A DNA stretch of 64,000 nucleotides from Nitrosomonas sp. HPC101 (GTDB lineage Bacteria; Pseudomonadota; Gammaproteobacteria; Burkholderiales; Nitrosomonadaceae): contig NZ_QRCC01000010.1 in assembly GCF_009833125.1 (NCBI RefSeq), positions 124,001 through 188,000 of the forward strand, read 5' to 3'. The notes under the pieces are model-generated. The model made no database searches and had not been told where the DNA came from. It saw only the letters and a program-made list of their open reading frames with translations. Shown in pieces: positions 1 to 8,858 of this stretch. Position 1 is the stretch's first letter. Each line of letters starts with the position of its first letter. A program made the translations under genes and the position numbers.

Positions 1-475
1 GCGGGTCGTCGATATTCAGGATGGCGACCCCGTTATGGGGTAAACCCGTTATTAATTTTTCCTTTTCCGCGGCAATCCCCTCGATCCCTTTGAACGCTCT
101 GAAGTGATCACGCCCAATAACTGTCAATATACCGATTTGGGGCTTGAACAATCGCATGGGGAGATCAAGCGCACGGGGTTTTCCGGCCGAAATTTCCAGC
201 AGGCAGAAACGATGTTGCCTGTCTGTGCGTAATACGGTTTCCGCGACAGCCAAGGCGACGTTGAGGGATTTGAGCGTGCCGCTTACGGGATAAAAAGCGG
301 AAAGCAGTAAATGACTGAAGTCTTTGGTAGTGGTTTTGCCAGCGCTGCCAGTGATTCCGATGAAGCAGACATTACCCAGACGCTGCCGATGTACCCAGGC
401 ACGAAAAAAAGTACGCGCTACCTTCGCCTTGTATCGGTAAGTTTCATATAAAGCCTTCATCTGAGTGTAGTGCAT
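1..475 (-). CDS. MurF-like Mur ligase family protein, N-terminal part (runs off window)
   Basis: The reading frame is open from an ATG at 473-475 to the window's left edge, giving about 158 residues. The P-loop GITGSAGKTTTK is followed by a Mur-type LTVIGRDHFRAFKG stretch and NIDDP, as in the ATP-binding central domain of MurF-type amide ligases. The usual N-terminal UDP-sugar-binding domain is absent: the P-loop comes about 40 residues after the start. A purine-rich GGAAGGAAAA lies upstream of the start. It is clearly paralogous to the next gene upstream (587-1888), reads in the same direction 111 bp behind it, and is probably co-transcribed. The family joins an amino acid or peptide to an acceptor at the cost of ATP; the substrate here is unknown. 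The C-terminal domain lies outside the window. Confidence 0.8.
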   Translation of the reverse strand, partial: MHYTQMKALYETYRYKAKVARTFFRAWVHRQRLGNVCFIGITGSAGKTTTKDFSHLLLSAFYPVSGTLKSLNVALAVAETVLRTDRQHRFCLLEISAGKPRALDLPMRLFKPQIGILTVIGRDHFRAFKGIEGIAAEKEKLITGLPHNGVAILNIDDP

Positions 476-586
476 CCGCTTGTTTTCCTTCCTTATTACC
501 CAGGTTTCAAAGTTGGACGAACTGATTTTTAGCTATTTGCTCAATTATTAGCGAGATTCTTGATAGTGATCTTATAGGAGAATATA

Positions 587-1888
587 TCAGTACGATTTTT
601 CTAGGGAGTTACTTTTTTGATTTGTTTGATAAAGGAACGCGCAGTTCTCGCAGAATATATTTAGTCCACAATTATCTCGCCAGCATTGTATGGGTTTGAT
701 TCTGTCAAGAAAGATTCGAGCGAAATGACTTGCCCTGCGTGAGCCCTTAAGGAGAACCAGATCACCTTTTTGTAATTCATTTTTTAGATAGGTAGATGCA
801 TCGTGAATATTCGAGAAAACTTGAAGGGATTGATCATTTATATTTATTCTTGAGCGAAGTGAGTGGTATGCATTTTGATCAACGAAAATAGCTATGTCCG
901 TATATTTCTGAATTTCTCCGGCCAGTTGTTTGTATACATCGGAACTACTGCCAGAGAAATTGGTTATTGTGCCAATAACAGCAATTTTTCGCGTTGCGGA
1001 AGCTTGCTTAAGAAATTCTAAAGGCGCTTCTAATGACCAAAGTGGTGCTTTCATATCGTCACGGATAAACACGACCTCCTTGTTGTCGCGGACAATTTGC
1101 ATTCTGCCTTCAGTTGGTACCGCTTTCTCCAAAACAGGGATGGTTTTTTCCAGTGGGATGCCGGCAGCTATGGCAACGCCCAAGGCTGCCATTATTGATA
1201 GTGCCAGATGTGTGCCATGCAGCTGAGTGAGCACTTCGTATTTCTCGCCTTCAAACGCGATCATCAGTTTTAAAGGTTCTGGCCAGCAGGACGTGGCAGA
1301 AAGCAGCTGAATGGTGGCACCTTCCGCTTTTCCTACCCAAATGATACGTGCCTGACAACGTTCGCCGATCGCTTTTACACGCGGGTCGTCGATGTTCAGA
1401 ATGGCGATCCCGTCACGGGACAAATTAGTGATTAATTTGCTTTTTTCGGCTGCGATTCCTTCAATGCCAGCACCTTTGAATGCTTGAAAATGGTCGTTGC
1501 CTATAATTGTCAGCACGCCAATATCGGGCTTGAGCATACGCAGCGAAAGATCCATGTAGCCGGGCTGGTGACCAGCAACCTCTGCTATGCAATAGCGGTG
1601 GTGTCGTTTCGTTTCAAGAATGGTTCTGGCGATGAACAGATGTTCATTCTCAGTCTGGGGAGAGGCATGACTTTCAGAGAAGTGAGATAAAATGAGATGG
1701 CTCAGTTCTTTGGTGGTGGTTTTTCCTGCACTGCCCGTGATGCCGATAAAGCAGGTATTACGCATATTTCGGCGATGAAACCAGGCTTGCAGGTAAGTCA
1801 TACCCCGATGAGCCGTCCAATAGTGCTCCTTGAGAACTCGGACGAGCCCTCGCTTACGGTATATCTGCAATTGGTGAAAAAGATGCAT
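587..1888 (-). CDS. MurF-like Mur ligase family protein without N-terminal domain
   Basis: This 433-residue protein carries the Mur ligase P-loop GITGSAGKTTTKE near residues 48-60, the LTIIGNDHFQAFKG stretch, and a C-terminal ligase domain with GRMQIVRDN and FIRDDMKAP. That order matches the central and C-terminal domains of MurF, which form an amide bond using ATP. The N-terminal UDP-MurNAc-binding domain of MurF is missing, so a role in normal peptidoglycan precursor synthesis is unlikely. The last 40 residues hold four cysteines (C-x4-C-x5-C-x2-C), a possible metal knuckle not typical of MurF. Its paralog follows at 475-1, and a QueC-like gene and a flippase are on the other side. A role in modifying a surface polymer is inferred from those neighbours only. 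Confidence 0.75.
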   Translation of the reverse strand: MHLFHQLQIYRKRGLVRVLKEHYWTAHRGMTYLQAWFHRRNMRNTCFIGITGSAGKTTTKELSHLILSHFSESHASPQTENEHLFIARTILETKRHHRYCIAEVAGHQPGYMDLSLRMLKPDIGVLTIIGNDHFQAFKGAGIEGIAAEKSKLITNLSRDGIAILNIDDPRVKAIGERCQARIIWVGKAEGATIQLLSATSCWPEPLKLMIAFEGEKYEVLTQLHGTHLALSIMAALGVAIAAGIPLEKTIPVLEKAVPTEGRMQIVRDNKEVVFIRDDMKAPLWSLEAPLEFLKQASATRKIAVIGTITNFSGSSSDVYKQLAGEIQKYTDIAIFVDQNAYHSLRSRININDQSLQVFSNIHDASTYLKNELQKGDLVLLKGSRRASHFARIFLDRIKPIQCWRDNCGLNIFCENCAFLYQTNQKSNSLEKSY

Positions 1889-2160
1889 GAAGAGTCTACC
1901 CAGGTAATTTGAATGAATATATCTTTTCAGTTGAGGCTAAAATTAATATGGCTTGGAAAGTTCTTTTTAGAGTTAAAAGTTGCGCTACCTTTATCCGCTA
2001 CCATACAGCAGTCTTAGTATATGACTTCTTTTCAGGCTAAGGCAGCAATCAATATCAATATCTATAAATACAAGATAAAATCTCCAGCTCAAGTTTGTCC
2101 GCAGGAGATCTTTATGGTTCAGTGCAGGATTTAATGATTGAGAAGGAGAGAGCTACAATC

Positions 2161-2955
2161 ATGCCATGTGAAGCGCATAGAATACTATGGACAGGTGGGT
2201 GGGATTCAACATTTCGTATCTTGTATCTAGTGCTCCATGGGTCGCGTCAGATTCAGCCCTATTATCTGTATTTTGAAATGCGTCGTTCATCGGTGCTGGA
2301 GTTAGAGGCGATTGAGTTAATCCAGAAACTGTTTAGAGAACGTTTTCCGTGGGCTGCCAGACGAATAACCCGGCCCATTGTAATCAAAATAGATGATTTG
2401 CCTCAAAACGAGGAGCTACATCAAGCCTATGCTACGCTTCGTAATAGATATTATTTAGGGGATCAATACCTATCAATCGCTGATTTTGCTACACGGTTTG
2501 GTCTACGTTCACTGGAGCTTTGCATCCATAAAGATGATCGTGCGCATATGTTTATTAAGGATAGTATTAAACAGATTCAAGTAGATCGTGAAGTGTGCTA
2601 TGAAATTAGGGAAGACGCAGAACCCGAAGTATTAAAAATTTTTGGACACTTTAGATTTTCTATCCTGCATCTTTCAAAAACCGATATGTCTACGATCGCA
2701 GATGTCAATGAATTTAAAGACCTGCTGGAACGAACCTGGTTTTGCCATTCGCCAACCCGTAATAATCAACCTTGTGGGATATGTAATCCGTGTGGATATG
2801 CTATTCAGGAAGGCATGGCATATCGGTTACCCATAAAAAGTCGATTTTTATATTATTTGAACCAGCTCAGCAACATTATGGCACGACCTATTCCCAAGCG
2901 AACTCGCCAACGTATTTTATTTTTATACTCAAAAATTACGAAGCACAGGGTATAA
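2161..2955 (+). CDS. QueC-like PP-loop ATP pyrophosphatase-family protein
   Basis: A PP-loop motif, TGGWDST, sits about 10 residues from the start. Near residues 215-235 is C-x9-C-x2-C-x2-C (FCHSPTRNNQPCGICNPC), which corresponds to the zinc site of QueC, the 7-cyano-7-deazaguanine synthase of queuosine synthesis. The protein is 264 residues, somewhat longer than ordinary QueC, and the middle is poorly recognisable, so it is more likely a relative acting on another carboxylate than a tRNA-modification enzyme. The ATG at 2161 was chosen because AAGGAGAG lies at a good distance upstream; a longer frame to 2095 lacks such a site. It diverges from the Mur ligases and converges with the flippase gene. 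No queD, queE or queF is present nearby. Confidence 0.65.
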   Translation: MPCEAHRILWTGGWDSTFRILYLVLHGSRQIQPYYLYFEMRRSSVLELEAIELIQKLFRERFPWAARRITRPIVIKIDDLPQNEELHQAYATLRNRYYLGDQYLSIADFATRFGLRSLELCIHKDDRAHMFIKDSIKQIQVDREVCYEIREDAEPEVLKIFGHFRFSILHLSKTDMSTIADVNEFKDLLERTWFCHSPTRNNQPCGICNPCGYAIQEGMAYRLPIKSRFLYYLNQLSNIMARPIPKRTRQRILFLYSKITKHRV

Positions 2956-3040
2956 AAGGCGGGTAGGAGTTCGGTGTTTATTTGCTTTGCCCGTGTTATT
3001 GGGGCATTACACACTGTGCATCAGGTTGGGATAAGAAGTA

Positions 3041-4477
3041 TTACTTGCGGATCAGGTTAATGGCTTCACGGTAGCTGCGTTTGTTGAAAAGCAGTGTAAG
3101 GCCGATATAAACCAGTGCGCCCGTGACAATCATAATTGCTAGCTTTATCCATTGATCAATGTTGTTTGCCAGTAGTGTGCCTGTTGCCCATACTGCCAAA
3201 TACATTCCGATAGTAGCGCCCATTGCTGGCGTAATGGCAGAGAAAAAATCAGATAGTCGCAGTTCAATTACCCGGAGCATACGTACGGTATTGATAAAAA
3301 ATACGAACGGATAAGCGATAATCCAGCTGAATGCAACGCCCTCTAACCCCCAGTTGCATCCGATCAGGAAGGCAACTGGCATAACGATTGAGGAAAGAAG
3401 TACATTTCTCATGGTGACGTCTGGCCTGCCTAGCGCGTCAACAGCAGAGGGCAGAAAATTGGCGATCATGCGTAAAGGCATCATCAGCGCCAACAATTGT
3501 AATGGCAGTATCGCGCTGTGCCATTTTTCCCCGAGAAACAGCGAGACTACTTCATCGGCGACACTGGAAATTCCCCATAGTACGGGGAAGCCTACCAGGC
3601 TGAGCACCCGGGCTGCCTTGAGTATGAAACTGCTAAATTGCTCACGGTTATCCTGGATTCTGGAAAATACAGGAAATGCAACCTGATTAATGATTGAAGA
3701 AATCCGTTGTACGGGTAATGAAGCAAGCTGCATTGCAATAGAGTAAAACCCAAGCGTTTCCTTGCCTAGCAGTTTACCGATAATGGCGGTGTCTGCCTGG
3801 GTATAAAAAAACCAGAGCAGGCGTGATAAGGTGACATTTCCACCAAATGACAGCAGATTACGTATGCCAGACAAGGAAAATTTTGGGAGAAAATTAAGTG
3901 GAGCTATTACATTTATTGCGATTACATTTAACACGCTCGCCACAAGATTTCCCAGGACAAGCGCCCATACACCAAATTGTGCAAATGCCAGTGCCAATGT
4001 CAATATGCTTCCGATAATCGTTGTCGAGAAAGCAATGAGTGACAGGCTTTTGAATTTCAGCTGGCGATACAACTGAACACCAGGAAGCGTGCCGAAAATG
4101 GTCAATAAAAACTGGAGTGATAAAACCCGCAAAATTGGTATCAGTCTTTCTTCATCAAAAAAGGCTGCAATGGAAGGGGCCAGCAGATTAAGCAGTAACA
4201 ACAGGCCAATGTTTACAATAATTATGATGGCGAATACATTGCGTAAAGCAGTTTCATCGAGATCTTGTTTTTGAATCAGTGCAGGGCCGAGCCCAGCCTC
4301 GGACAACATCAACATGAAAGCGACAAATACTGACGCCATGGCCAGCAGGCCATAGTCTTCTGGTGTCAACAAACGCATCACAACAAGCGTGATTGCCCAT
4401 GTAACGACCTGTGCTCCCAGTTTTCCGCCCGCCGTCCATTTAAGCCCCGTCAATACTTGCTCACGCACTGTTGTCAT
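3041..4477 (-). CDS. Wzx/WzxC-type polysaccharide flippase (MOP superfamily)
   Basis: This 478-residue integral membrane protein has about 12-14 hydrophobic segments across its whole length. The N-terminus (GLKWTAGGKLGAQ, then VVMRLLTPEDYGLLAMA) is typical of the O-antigen/colanic acid exporter branch of the MOP flippases. These proteins move lipid-linked oligosaccharide repeat units across the inner membrane for polymerisation in the periplasm. The gene converges with the QueC-like gene and diverges from the ebo operon across 4478-4711. No glycosyltransferase or Wzy polymerase is visible in this window, so the polysaccharide it serves is unknown. The Wzz-type protein at 34751-36736 could belong to the same pathway, but nothing here links them. 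Confidence 0.85.
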   Translation of the reverse strand: MTTVREQVLTGLKWTAGGKLGAQVVTWAITLVVMRLLTPEDYGLLAMASVFVAFMLMLSEAGLGPALIQKQDLDETALRNVFAIIIIVNIGLLLLLNLLAPSIAAFFDEERLIPILRVLSLQFLLTIFGTLPGVQLYRQLKFKSLSLIAFSTTIIGSILTLALAFAQFGVWALVLGNLVASVLNVIAINVIAPLNFLPKFSLSGIRNLLSFGGNVTLSRLLWFFYTQADTAIIGKLLGKETLGFYSIAMQLASLPVQRISSIINQVAFPVFSRIQDNREQFSSFILKAARVLSLVGFPVLWGISSVADEVVSLFLGEKWHSAILPLQLLALMMPLRMIANFLPSAVDALGRPDVTMRNVLLSSIVMPVAFLIGCNWGLEGVAFSWIIAYPFVFFINTVRMLRVIELRLSDFFSAITPAMGATIGMYLAVWATGTLLANNIDQWIKLAIMIVTGALVYIGLTLLFNKRSYREAINLIRK

Positions 4478-4570
4478 ACGATGGTTCGTTGTTAGCGGTA
4501 GAATGATTGATGGATATTGTAATCCCGTGTGAATTTATATGTGTCGTCACAAAGTGGGACTGACTGTCAC

Positions 4571-4595
4571 ATCCCGCCAGATTATCAGGGTTTTT
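4571..4595. repeat. Direct repeat, left copy, flanking the ebo operon
   Basis: The core ATCCCGCCAGATTATCAGG followed by GTTTTT matches 9760-9784 at 23 of 25 positions in the same orientation. This copy lies between the divergent flippase and eboD genes. The two copies bracket the five ebo genes. The repeat may be an insertion scar, a recombination site or an end of a mobile element; no transposase is attached to it. Confidence 0.65.
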
Positions 4596-4711
4596 ATGGG
4601 ATAAGTGAGGATGAGAAATATACCATTCCTTCATGGCTTGTAGAGGCGTTTTACTCCTGAGCTTCTTTATTTAACCAGCTGTTCTGCTGTGCCTTAAACT
4701 TGAATCTACGA

Positions 4712-5875
4712 ATGAATGAAGTTATACAAAACAATATTAAGTTTGAGTTTTTTTATGATGTTTATTTTTCTAAAGATATTTTTCATCCTGAAAATTCGGA
4801 TCTAATTAATATAATTTCTAAAATTGATTCCAAGGAAATAAACACAGTAAGTATTTTTATTGATCAGGGAGTGATAGAAAATCATCTGGATTTGGTCGAT
4901 AAGATCCTTTACTACTTTAAAATGCACCGTGCAAAACTAAAACTTCTCGGCAGTCCATTGTCCGTGCCGGGAGGGGAGGTTTGTAAGACAAATGTCAGTG
5001 TGCTTGAAGGTATCTATCAAAAGTTGCATGACGATAGGGCTGATCGACATACTTTCGTGCTGGCCATTGGCGGCGGGGCTATGCTGGATACAGTAGGATA
5101 TGCGGCTGCAACCACTCATAGGGGTATTCGGTTGTTACGCATACCAACTACGGTTCTTGCCCAGAATGACGCCGGGATTGGCGTTAAGGCAGGAGTAAAC
5201 CGGTTTGGGATAAAGAACTTTATCGGTTCCTTTATCATCCCGTGTGCGGTGGTTAACGATGCTCTTTTTTTGAGTACTTTGTCTGATCGCGATAAAAAAT
5301 CTGGTATGGCGGAGGCAGTCAAGGCGGCGCTTATTCGTGATGATGTATTTTTTGAATGGCTCGAATCCAATGTGGAGGATCTGGTTTGTTTTAAAGAGGA
5401 TGCAGTTAGGTACATGATTAAAAGATGTGCTGAGCTGCATTTATTGCAAATAACAACGGGGGGTGATCCGTTTGAGACAGGTTCAAACCGGCCACTGGAT
5501 TTTGGCCATTGGGCGGCTCATAAGCTTGAAACAATGTCTGAATATGAGTTAAGGCACGGAGAGGCTGTGGCGATAGGCATGGCGATTGATACGCGATATT
5601 CCCTGGATACACGCAGGATAACAAGAATCGACTATGAAAGAATTATATCGCTCATGATGAAGTTGGACTTTAAGCTTGAACATCAGGCAATGAAGCAAAG
5701 AAATGAGAGTGGTGTGTTGGTTTTATTGGATGGGATTGATGAATTTCGTGAACATCTTGGAGGAGAATCTACTATAACGGTACTTGACTCCATAGGATCC
5801 GGTGTGGAGATTAATGATATTAGTATCAATATGATGGAGCAATCAATTAGCTCCTTGCTGCACGAGGTGCAGTAA
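4712..5875 (+). CDS. eboD: EboD-like sugar-phosphate cyclase (3-dehydroquinate synthase family)
   Basis: This 387-residue protein belongs to the AroB/sugar phosphate cyclase superfamily. It has the NAD-binding stretch AIGGGAMLDTVGYAA, the IPTTVLAQNDAGIGVK motif, and candidate zinc ligands in KSGMAEAVKAALI, LDFGHWAAHKLE and LRHGEAVAIGM. The sequence departs from AroB in many places. Its neighbours (an EboE-like TIM-barrel protein, a UbiA-family enzyme, EboA and a TatD-like hydrolase) identify it as the cyclase of an ebo cluster rather than the shikimate enzyme. The ATG at 4712 was preferred over a TTG at 4700. It is the first gene of the operon, and eboE starts two bases after its stop. In cyanobacteria and pseudomonads ebo genes are linked to export or processing of a small metabolite; the cyclase substrate is not established. 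Confidence 0.85.
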   Translation: MNEVIQNNIKFEFFYDVYFSKDIFHPENSDLINIISKIDSKEINTVSIFIDQGVIENHLDLVDKILYYFKMHRAKLKLLGSPLSVPGGEVCKTNVSVLEGIYQKLHDDRADRHTFVLAIGGGAMLDTVGYAAATTHRGIRLLRIPTTVLAQNDAGIGVKAGVNRFGIKNFIGSFIIPCAVVNDALFLSTLSDRDKKSGMAEAVKAALIRDDVFFEWLESNVEDLVCFKEDAVRYMIKRCAELHLLQITTGGDPFETGSNRPLDFGHWAAHKLETMSEYELRHGEAVAIGMAIDTRYSLDTRRITRIDYERIISLMMKLDFKLEHQAMKQRNESGVLVLLDGIDEFREHLGGESTITVLDSIGSGVEINDISINMMEQSISSLLHEVQ

Positions 5876-5877
5876 GG

Positions 5878-7092
5878 TTGAAAATTTATCGTGGGGAAGA
5901 GCTGACTTATTGTACCAATATCCATCCAGGTGAGAGCTGGAGTGAAATTCGACAGAATCTGGATCGGTATGTTTTGCCTGTTAAAGTATCAGTTGCGAGC
6001 GATGAGAAATTCGGGATTGGGCTGCGATTATCTGCCAAGGCAGCTGCAGAACTTATGGTTCCAGAAAGGTTATGTGAGTTTAAATCCTGGCTTGCTGCCA
6101 ACGATTGTTACGTTTTTACGATAAATGGTTTTCCGTATGGTAGTTTCCATGGCTTGCAGGTAAAAGAGAATGTATATCTCCCGGACTGGAGCAGCAGACT
6201 CCGGGTAGACTACACGGTACTGTTGAGTGAATTGCTTGCTGAGTTACTGCCAGAGAATGACGTCCGTTATGGCAGTATTTCCACTGTTCCTGTTGGTTTC
6301 AGGAGGCACATTTCTTCAGATAAAATCATTGAAAGTGCTGTCAGTAATCTGATGTCTGTAGTCAAGCACTTAATTAATCTGGAATATAGGACGGGAAAAA
6401 GAATTCTGCTGGCATTGGAGCCTGAACCTTGTTGTTTTCTTGAAACAATGAGTGAGACTGTTGATTTTTTTAATCAAAAGATATTTGCTGGTTCAGGGGT
6501 AAAGCAAATCAGTGAGAGCCTGAAAATAGACTATACGGATGCAGTTTCTGAAATTCGTAAGTATATTGGAATATGCCTTGACTTATGTCATGCCGCAGTT
6601 GAATTTGAAGATGCGGAGAACCTTGTTAAGCAGATCCGTTCATCAGGAATCCTGATTCCAAAGATGCAGATAAGTAGCGGGCTATGTATTGCTTCTGTTA
6701 ATAACAAGGAAATTCAACAGCTACTAGAGTTTAATGATGGTGTTTATTTGCACCAGATTGTGGAAAAAATAGACCAGAATTTATATCGCTACGAGGATAT
6801 TGAAGAGGCAGTATCCCAATATTATTCTGATTCCAGCAGGGGCCACCTTAGAGATCGAGAATGGAGAATACATTTTCATGTGCCTGTCTTTCTGGATTCT
6901 ATGTCTTTATTCCATACTTCCCAGTCATTTTTGAAATCTATTTTGGCTGAACATTCTGCAAATAGTTTAACGCAACATTTGGAGGTAGAGACTTATACCT
7001 GGGGTATTCTGCCTGAGCGGTTCCGTAGTGAAAGTATAGTGAGATTGATTACACGTGAGTTGACTTGGGTGAAAGATCAACTTCAGCCATGA
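5878..7092 (+). CDS. eboE: EboE-like metabolite traffic protein (xylose isomerase-like TIM barrel)
   Basis: The 404-residue protein begins with a TTG codon two bases after the eboD stop; GAGG at 5864-5867 is a usable ribosome site. It shows EboE-type features: CTNIHPGESW near the start, NGFPYGSFHG, then ALEPEPCCFLET and CLDLCHAAVEFED, which fit the metal-binding strands of a sugar-isomerase-like TIM barrel, and HFHVPVF near the end. Function in the family is inferred from genetics of ebo clusters (metabolite transfer to the periplasm), and no reaction is known. Its stop overlaps the eboC start as ATGA, which indicates translational coupling. Confidence 0.85.
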   Translation: MKIYRGEELTYCTNIHPGESWSEIRQNLDRYVLPVKVSVASDEKFGIGLRLSAKAAAELMVPERLCEFKSWLAANDCYVFTINGFPYGSFHGLQVKENVYLPDWSSRLRVDYTVLLSELLAELLPENDVRYGSISTVPVGFRRHISSDKIIESAVSNLMSVVKHLINLEYRTGKRILLALEPEPCCFLETMSETVDFFNQKIFAGSGVKQISESLKIDYTDAVSEIRKYIGICLDLCHAAVEFEDAENLVKQIRSSGILIPKMQISSGLCIASVNNKEIQQLLEFNDGVYLHQIVEKIDQNLYRYEDIEEAVSQYYSDSSRGHLRDREWRIHFHVPVFLDSMSLFHTSQSFLKSILAEHSANSLTQHLEVETYTWGILPERFRSESIVRLITRELTWVKDQLQP

Positions 7093-7949
7093 ATGTAAAG
7101 GTAGCTTTGCATTTGGGGCGTGTTTCTAACCTGCCAACAATCTGGACTAACTGCTTGGTAGGGGCTTTGCTTTCAAATAATTTTATTTTCGATTACAGGA
7201 TATTTTTTTTATTGTTATCGATGTCCCTGCTGTATGTTTCTGGGATGTTTCTCAATGATGCTTTTGATTATTTGGTAGATATAAAAGAATATCCCCATAG
7301 GCCCATACCAAGTGGACAAGTACCCCATACAACGGTATTTGCATGGGGAATATTGTTGATGCTTTTTGGTTTGCTGTGCTTTTTCTTGAGTTTGTTCACT
7401 GAAGAAACAGGTTTAAGAGGATTGAATGGGGTCATTTCGACATTAGCATTATGTATGCTGATTGTCTTTTATGATTGGAAACATAAGGAAAATCCATTTG
7501 GCCCTTTCTTGATGGGAGCATGTAGAGGAGGGGTCTATCTGACAGCTGGTCTGGTATATGTTTCTGCCCCGAGTAATGAGTTGATTCTGGCTGCGTTGAT
7601 GGGCTTTTTGTGGATTGTCGGAATAACTTTTTTAGCTAAGCAGGAAACACAGAGGCGCACCCAACTGTGGCCTGTATTGTTTTTGATAGCTCCGTCTCTG
7701 GTTTACGGCATAACGAAAATATTAGTCGGGACAGGGCTTATGTTATTTCTTCTGCTGATTGTGATCGGGTATGCTGTCTTCTACTTCAAGAAGGGGGGTT
7801 ATGGGGTGGCAATATCAACTCTGATTGCAGCAATTTCATTATTGGATGGATTGCTGCTGGCTTTCGGTGGGTTTGAGTGGGCTGCTCTACTGGCTTTATG
7901 TATGACTCCATTTACTCTGGTTTTGCAAAGACTTATTCCTGCAACATGA
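7089..7949 (+). CDS. eboC: EboC-like UbiA-family prenyltransferase
   Basis: This 286-residue membrane protein has about eight or nine hydrophobic helices. The sequence GRVSNLPTIWTNCLVGALL opens the fold. The first aspartate-rich motif is NDAFDYLVDI followed by RPIPSGQV, which is the NDxxDxxxD-type prenyl-diphosphate site of UbiA enzymes. The second is weaker (around YDWKHKENPFGPFLMGACRG). Such proteins attach or rearrange isoprenoid groups in the inner membrane. In ebo clusters EboC is assumed to act on the cluster's own substrate; this is not shown biochemically. The start ATG overlaps the eboE stop, and its own stop overlaps the eboA start (ATGA). Confidence 0.85.
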   Translation: MNVKVALHLGRVSNLPTIWTNCLVGALLSNNFIFDYRIFFLLLSMSLLYVSGMFLNDAFDYLVDIKEYPHRPIPSGQVPHTTVFAWGILLMLFGLLCFFLSLFTEETGLRGLNGVISTLALCMLIVFYDWKHKENPFGPFLMGACRGGVYLTAGLVYVSAPSNELILAALMGFLWIVGITFLAKQETQRRTQLWPVLFLIAPSLVYGITKILVGTGLMLFLLLIVIGYAVFYFKKGGYGVAISTLIAAISLLDGLLLAFGGFEWAALLALCMTPFTLVLQRLIPAT

Positions 7950-8692
7950 GTTTTATGTTGAATCCTGAAGCATATTCAATTTTGGAGTCCAGCATATTGC
8001 TTCAAATAAATGAAGGAGCAGGTGCCTGGATCAAGCAGGTTACCGGGAATATATTTGAGTATTCTGATCCGGTGAAACTGAGTTTCAATATTGCATCTGT
8101 GCCTAAACAGCTACGCGTTGAAAGCAATCTGATTCTCAATGAGGATGATGTAAGTAGGGCGCATAATATTTGTCGTGGGTGGCAGCCTGAAAAATGGTCT
8201 TTAATAGAAGCTGTCAGGATATTATTTAACCTAACGGTTATACATAAAACAGATAATGCAGAAGATATCTTGTTCCAGATATATCAACTGACTGAATTAA
8301 ATGAACAAGCTGCTTTTTTAAAAGGAATTCCTCTGTACGGGAAAACAGAGTTTTTCCTAAACTGCTCGAGAGAGGCTGTTCGCTCTAATATTCGTCCATT
8401 ATTTGAAGCAATTGCTCTATTCAATCCATTCCCTGCTGACAATTTTTCTGAAAACGAATGGAATAATATGATTCTTAAAGCTATTTCTTGGAATTATCAA
8501 TTGCAAGATATTTATGGCGTAGCTACAAGAGACAATATTGAGCTGGCTGCAATGCTTTATGAGTATGCTAAAGAGCAGATAGGCTCTAAAAGGCCAGTAT
8601 CTGGTAATTTATGGGACTACTTTAGCATTTATGCTAGTGAAAATGAGTTGCCGGATTTGGCTGCTTTAATGAAGCAATTAGGTGACCATTAA
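7946..8692 (+). CDS. eboA: EboA-like protein
   Basis: A 248-residue, mostly helical protein with no catalytic motif that I can recognise. It is assigned to EboA from position (translationally coupled to eboC by ATGA), size, and the pattern of short conserved pieces such as WSLIEAVRILFNL, LYGKTEFFLNCSREAVRSN and RPLFEAIALFNPFP. EboA proteins are cytoplasmic and of unknown biochemical role. After it there is a 166-bp gap before eboB, the only real gap in the operon. That gap is AT-rich and could hold a secondary promoter. Confidence 0.75.
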   Translation: MSFMLNPEAYSILESSILLQINEGAGAWIKQVTGNIFEYSDPVKLSFNIASVPKQLRVESNLILNEDDVSRAHNICRGWQPEKWSLIEAVRILFNLTVIHKTDNAEDILFQIYQLTELNEQAAFLKGIPLYGKTEFFLNCSREAVRSNIRPLFEAIALFNPFPADNFSENEWNNMILKAISWNYQLQDIYGVATRDNIELAAMLYEYAKEQIGSKRPVSGNLWDYFSIYASENELPDLAALMKQLGDH

Positions 8693-8858
8693 AATATGAA
8701 AGGAGATTTTATTTGCTGTTACATATGTATGTTCGCTAGCAGATAAATTTGTTTTTTTGAGGAATCTTTACTCAGATGAAATATTAATTAATTAGAAAGT
8801 GCTGAGTGCCGGAAATATTAAAAACATATTAAGTTCGTCCAAGGTAGAAGGTTTTATT

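Noticed and set aside
2161-2955. Annotation as true QueC of queuosine synthesis
   Set aside because: Only the PP-loop and zinc motif are clear, and no other queuosine gene is close.
4571-4595. Direct repeat as a simple terminator
   Set aside because: The stem is very weak and the left copy lies upstream of the operon between divergent genes, so termination does not explain both copies.
4712-5875. Annotation as 3-dehydroquinate synthase (aroB)
   Set aside because: The neighbours and sequence departures fit the ebo cyclase; no shikimate gene is adjacent.
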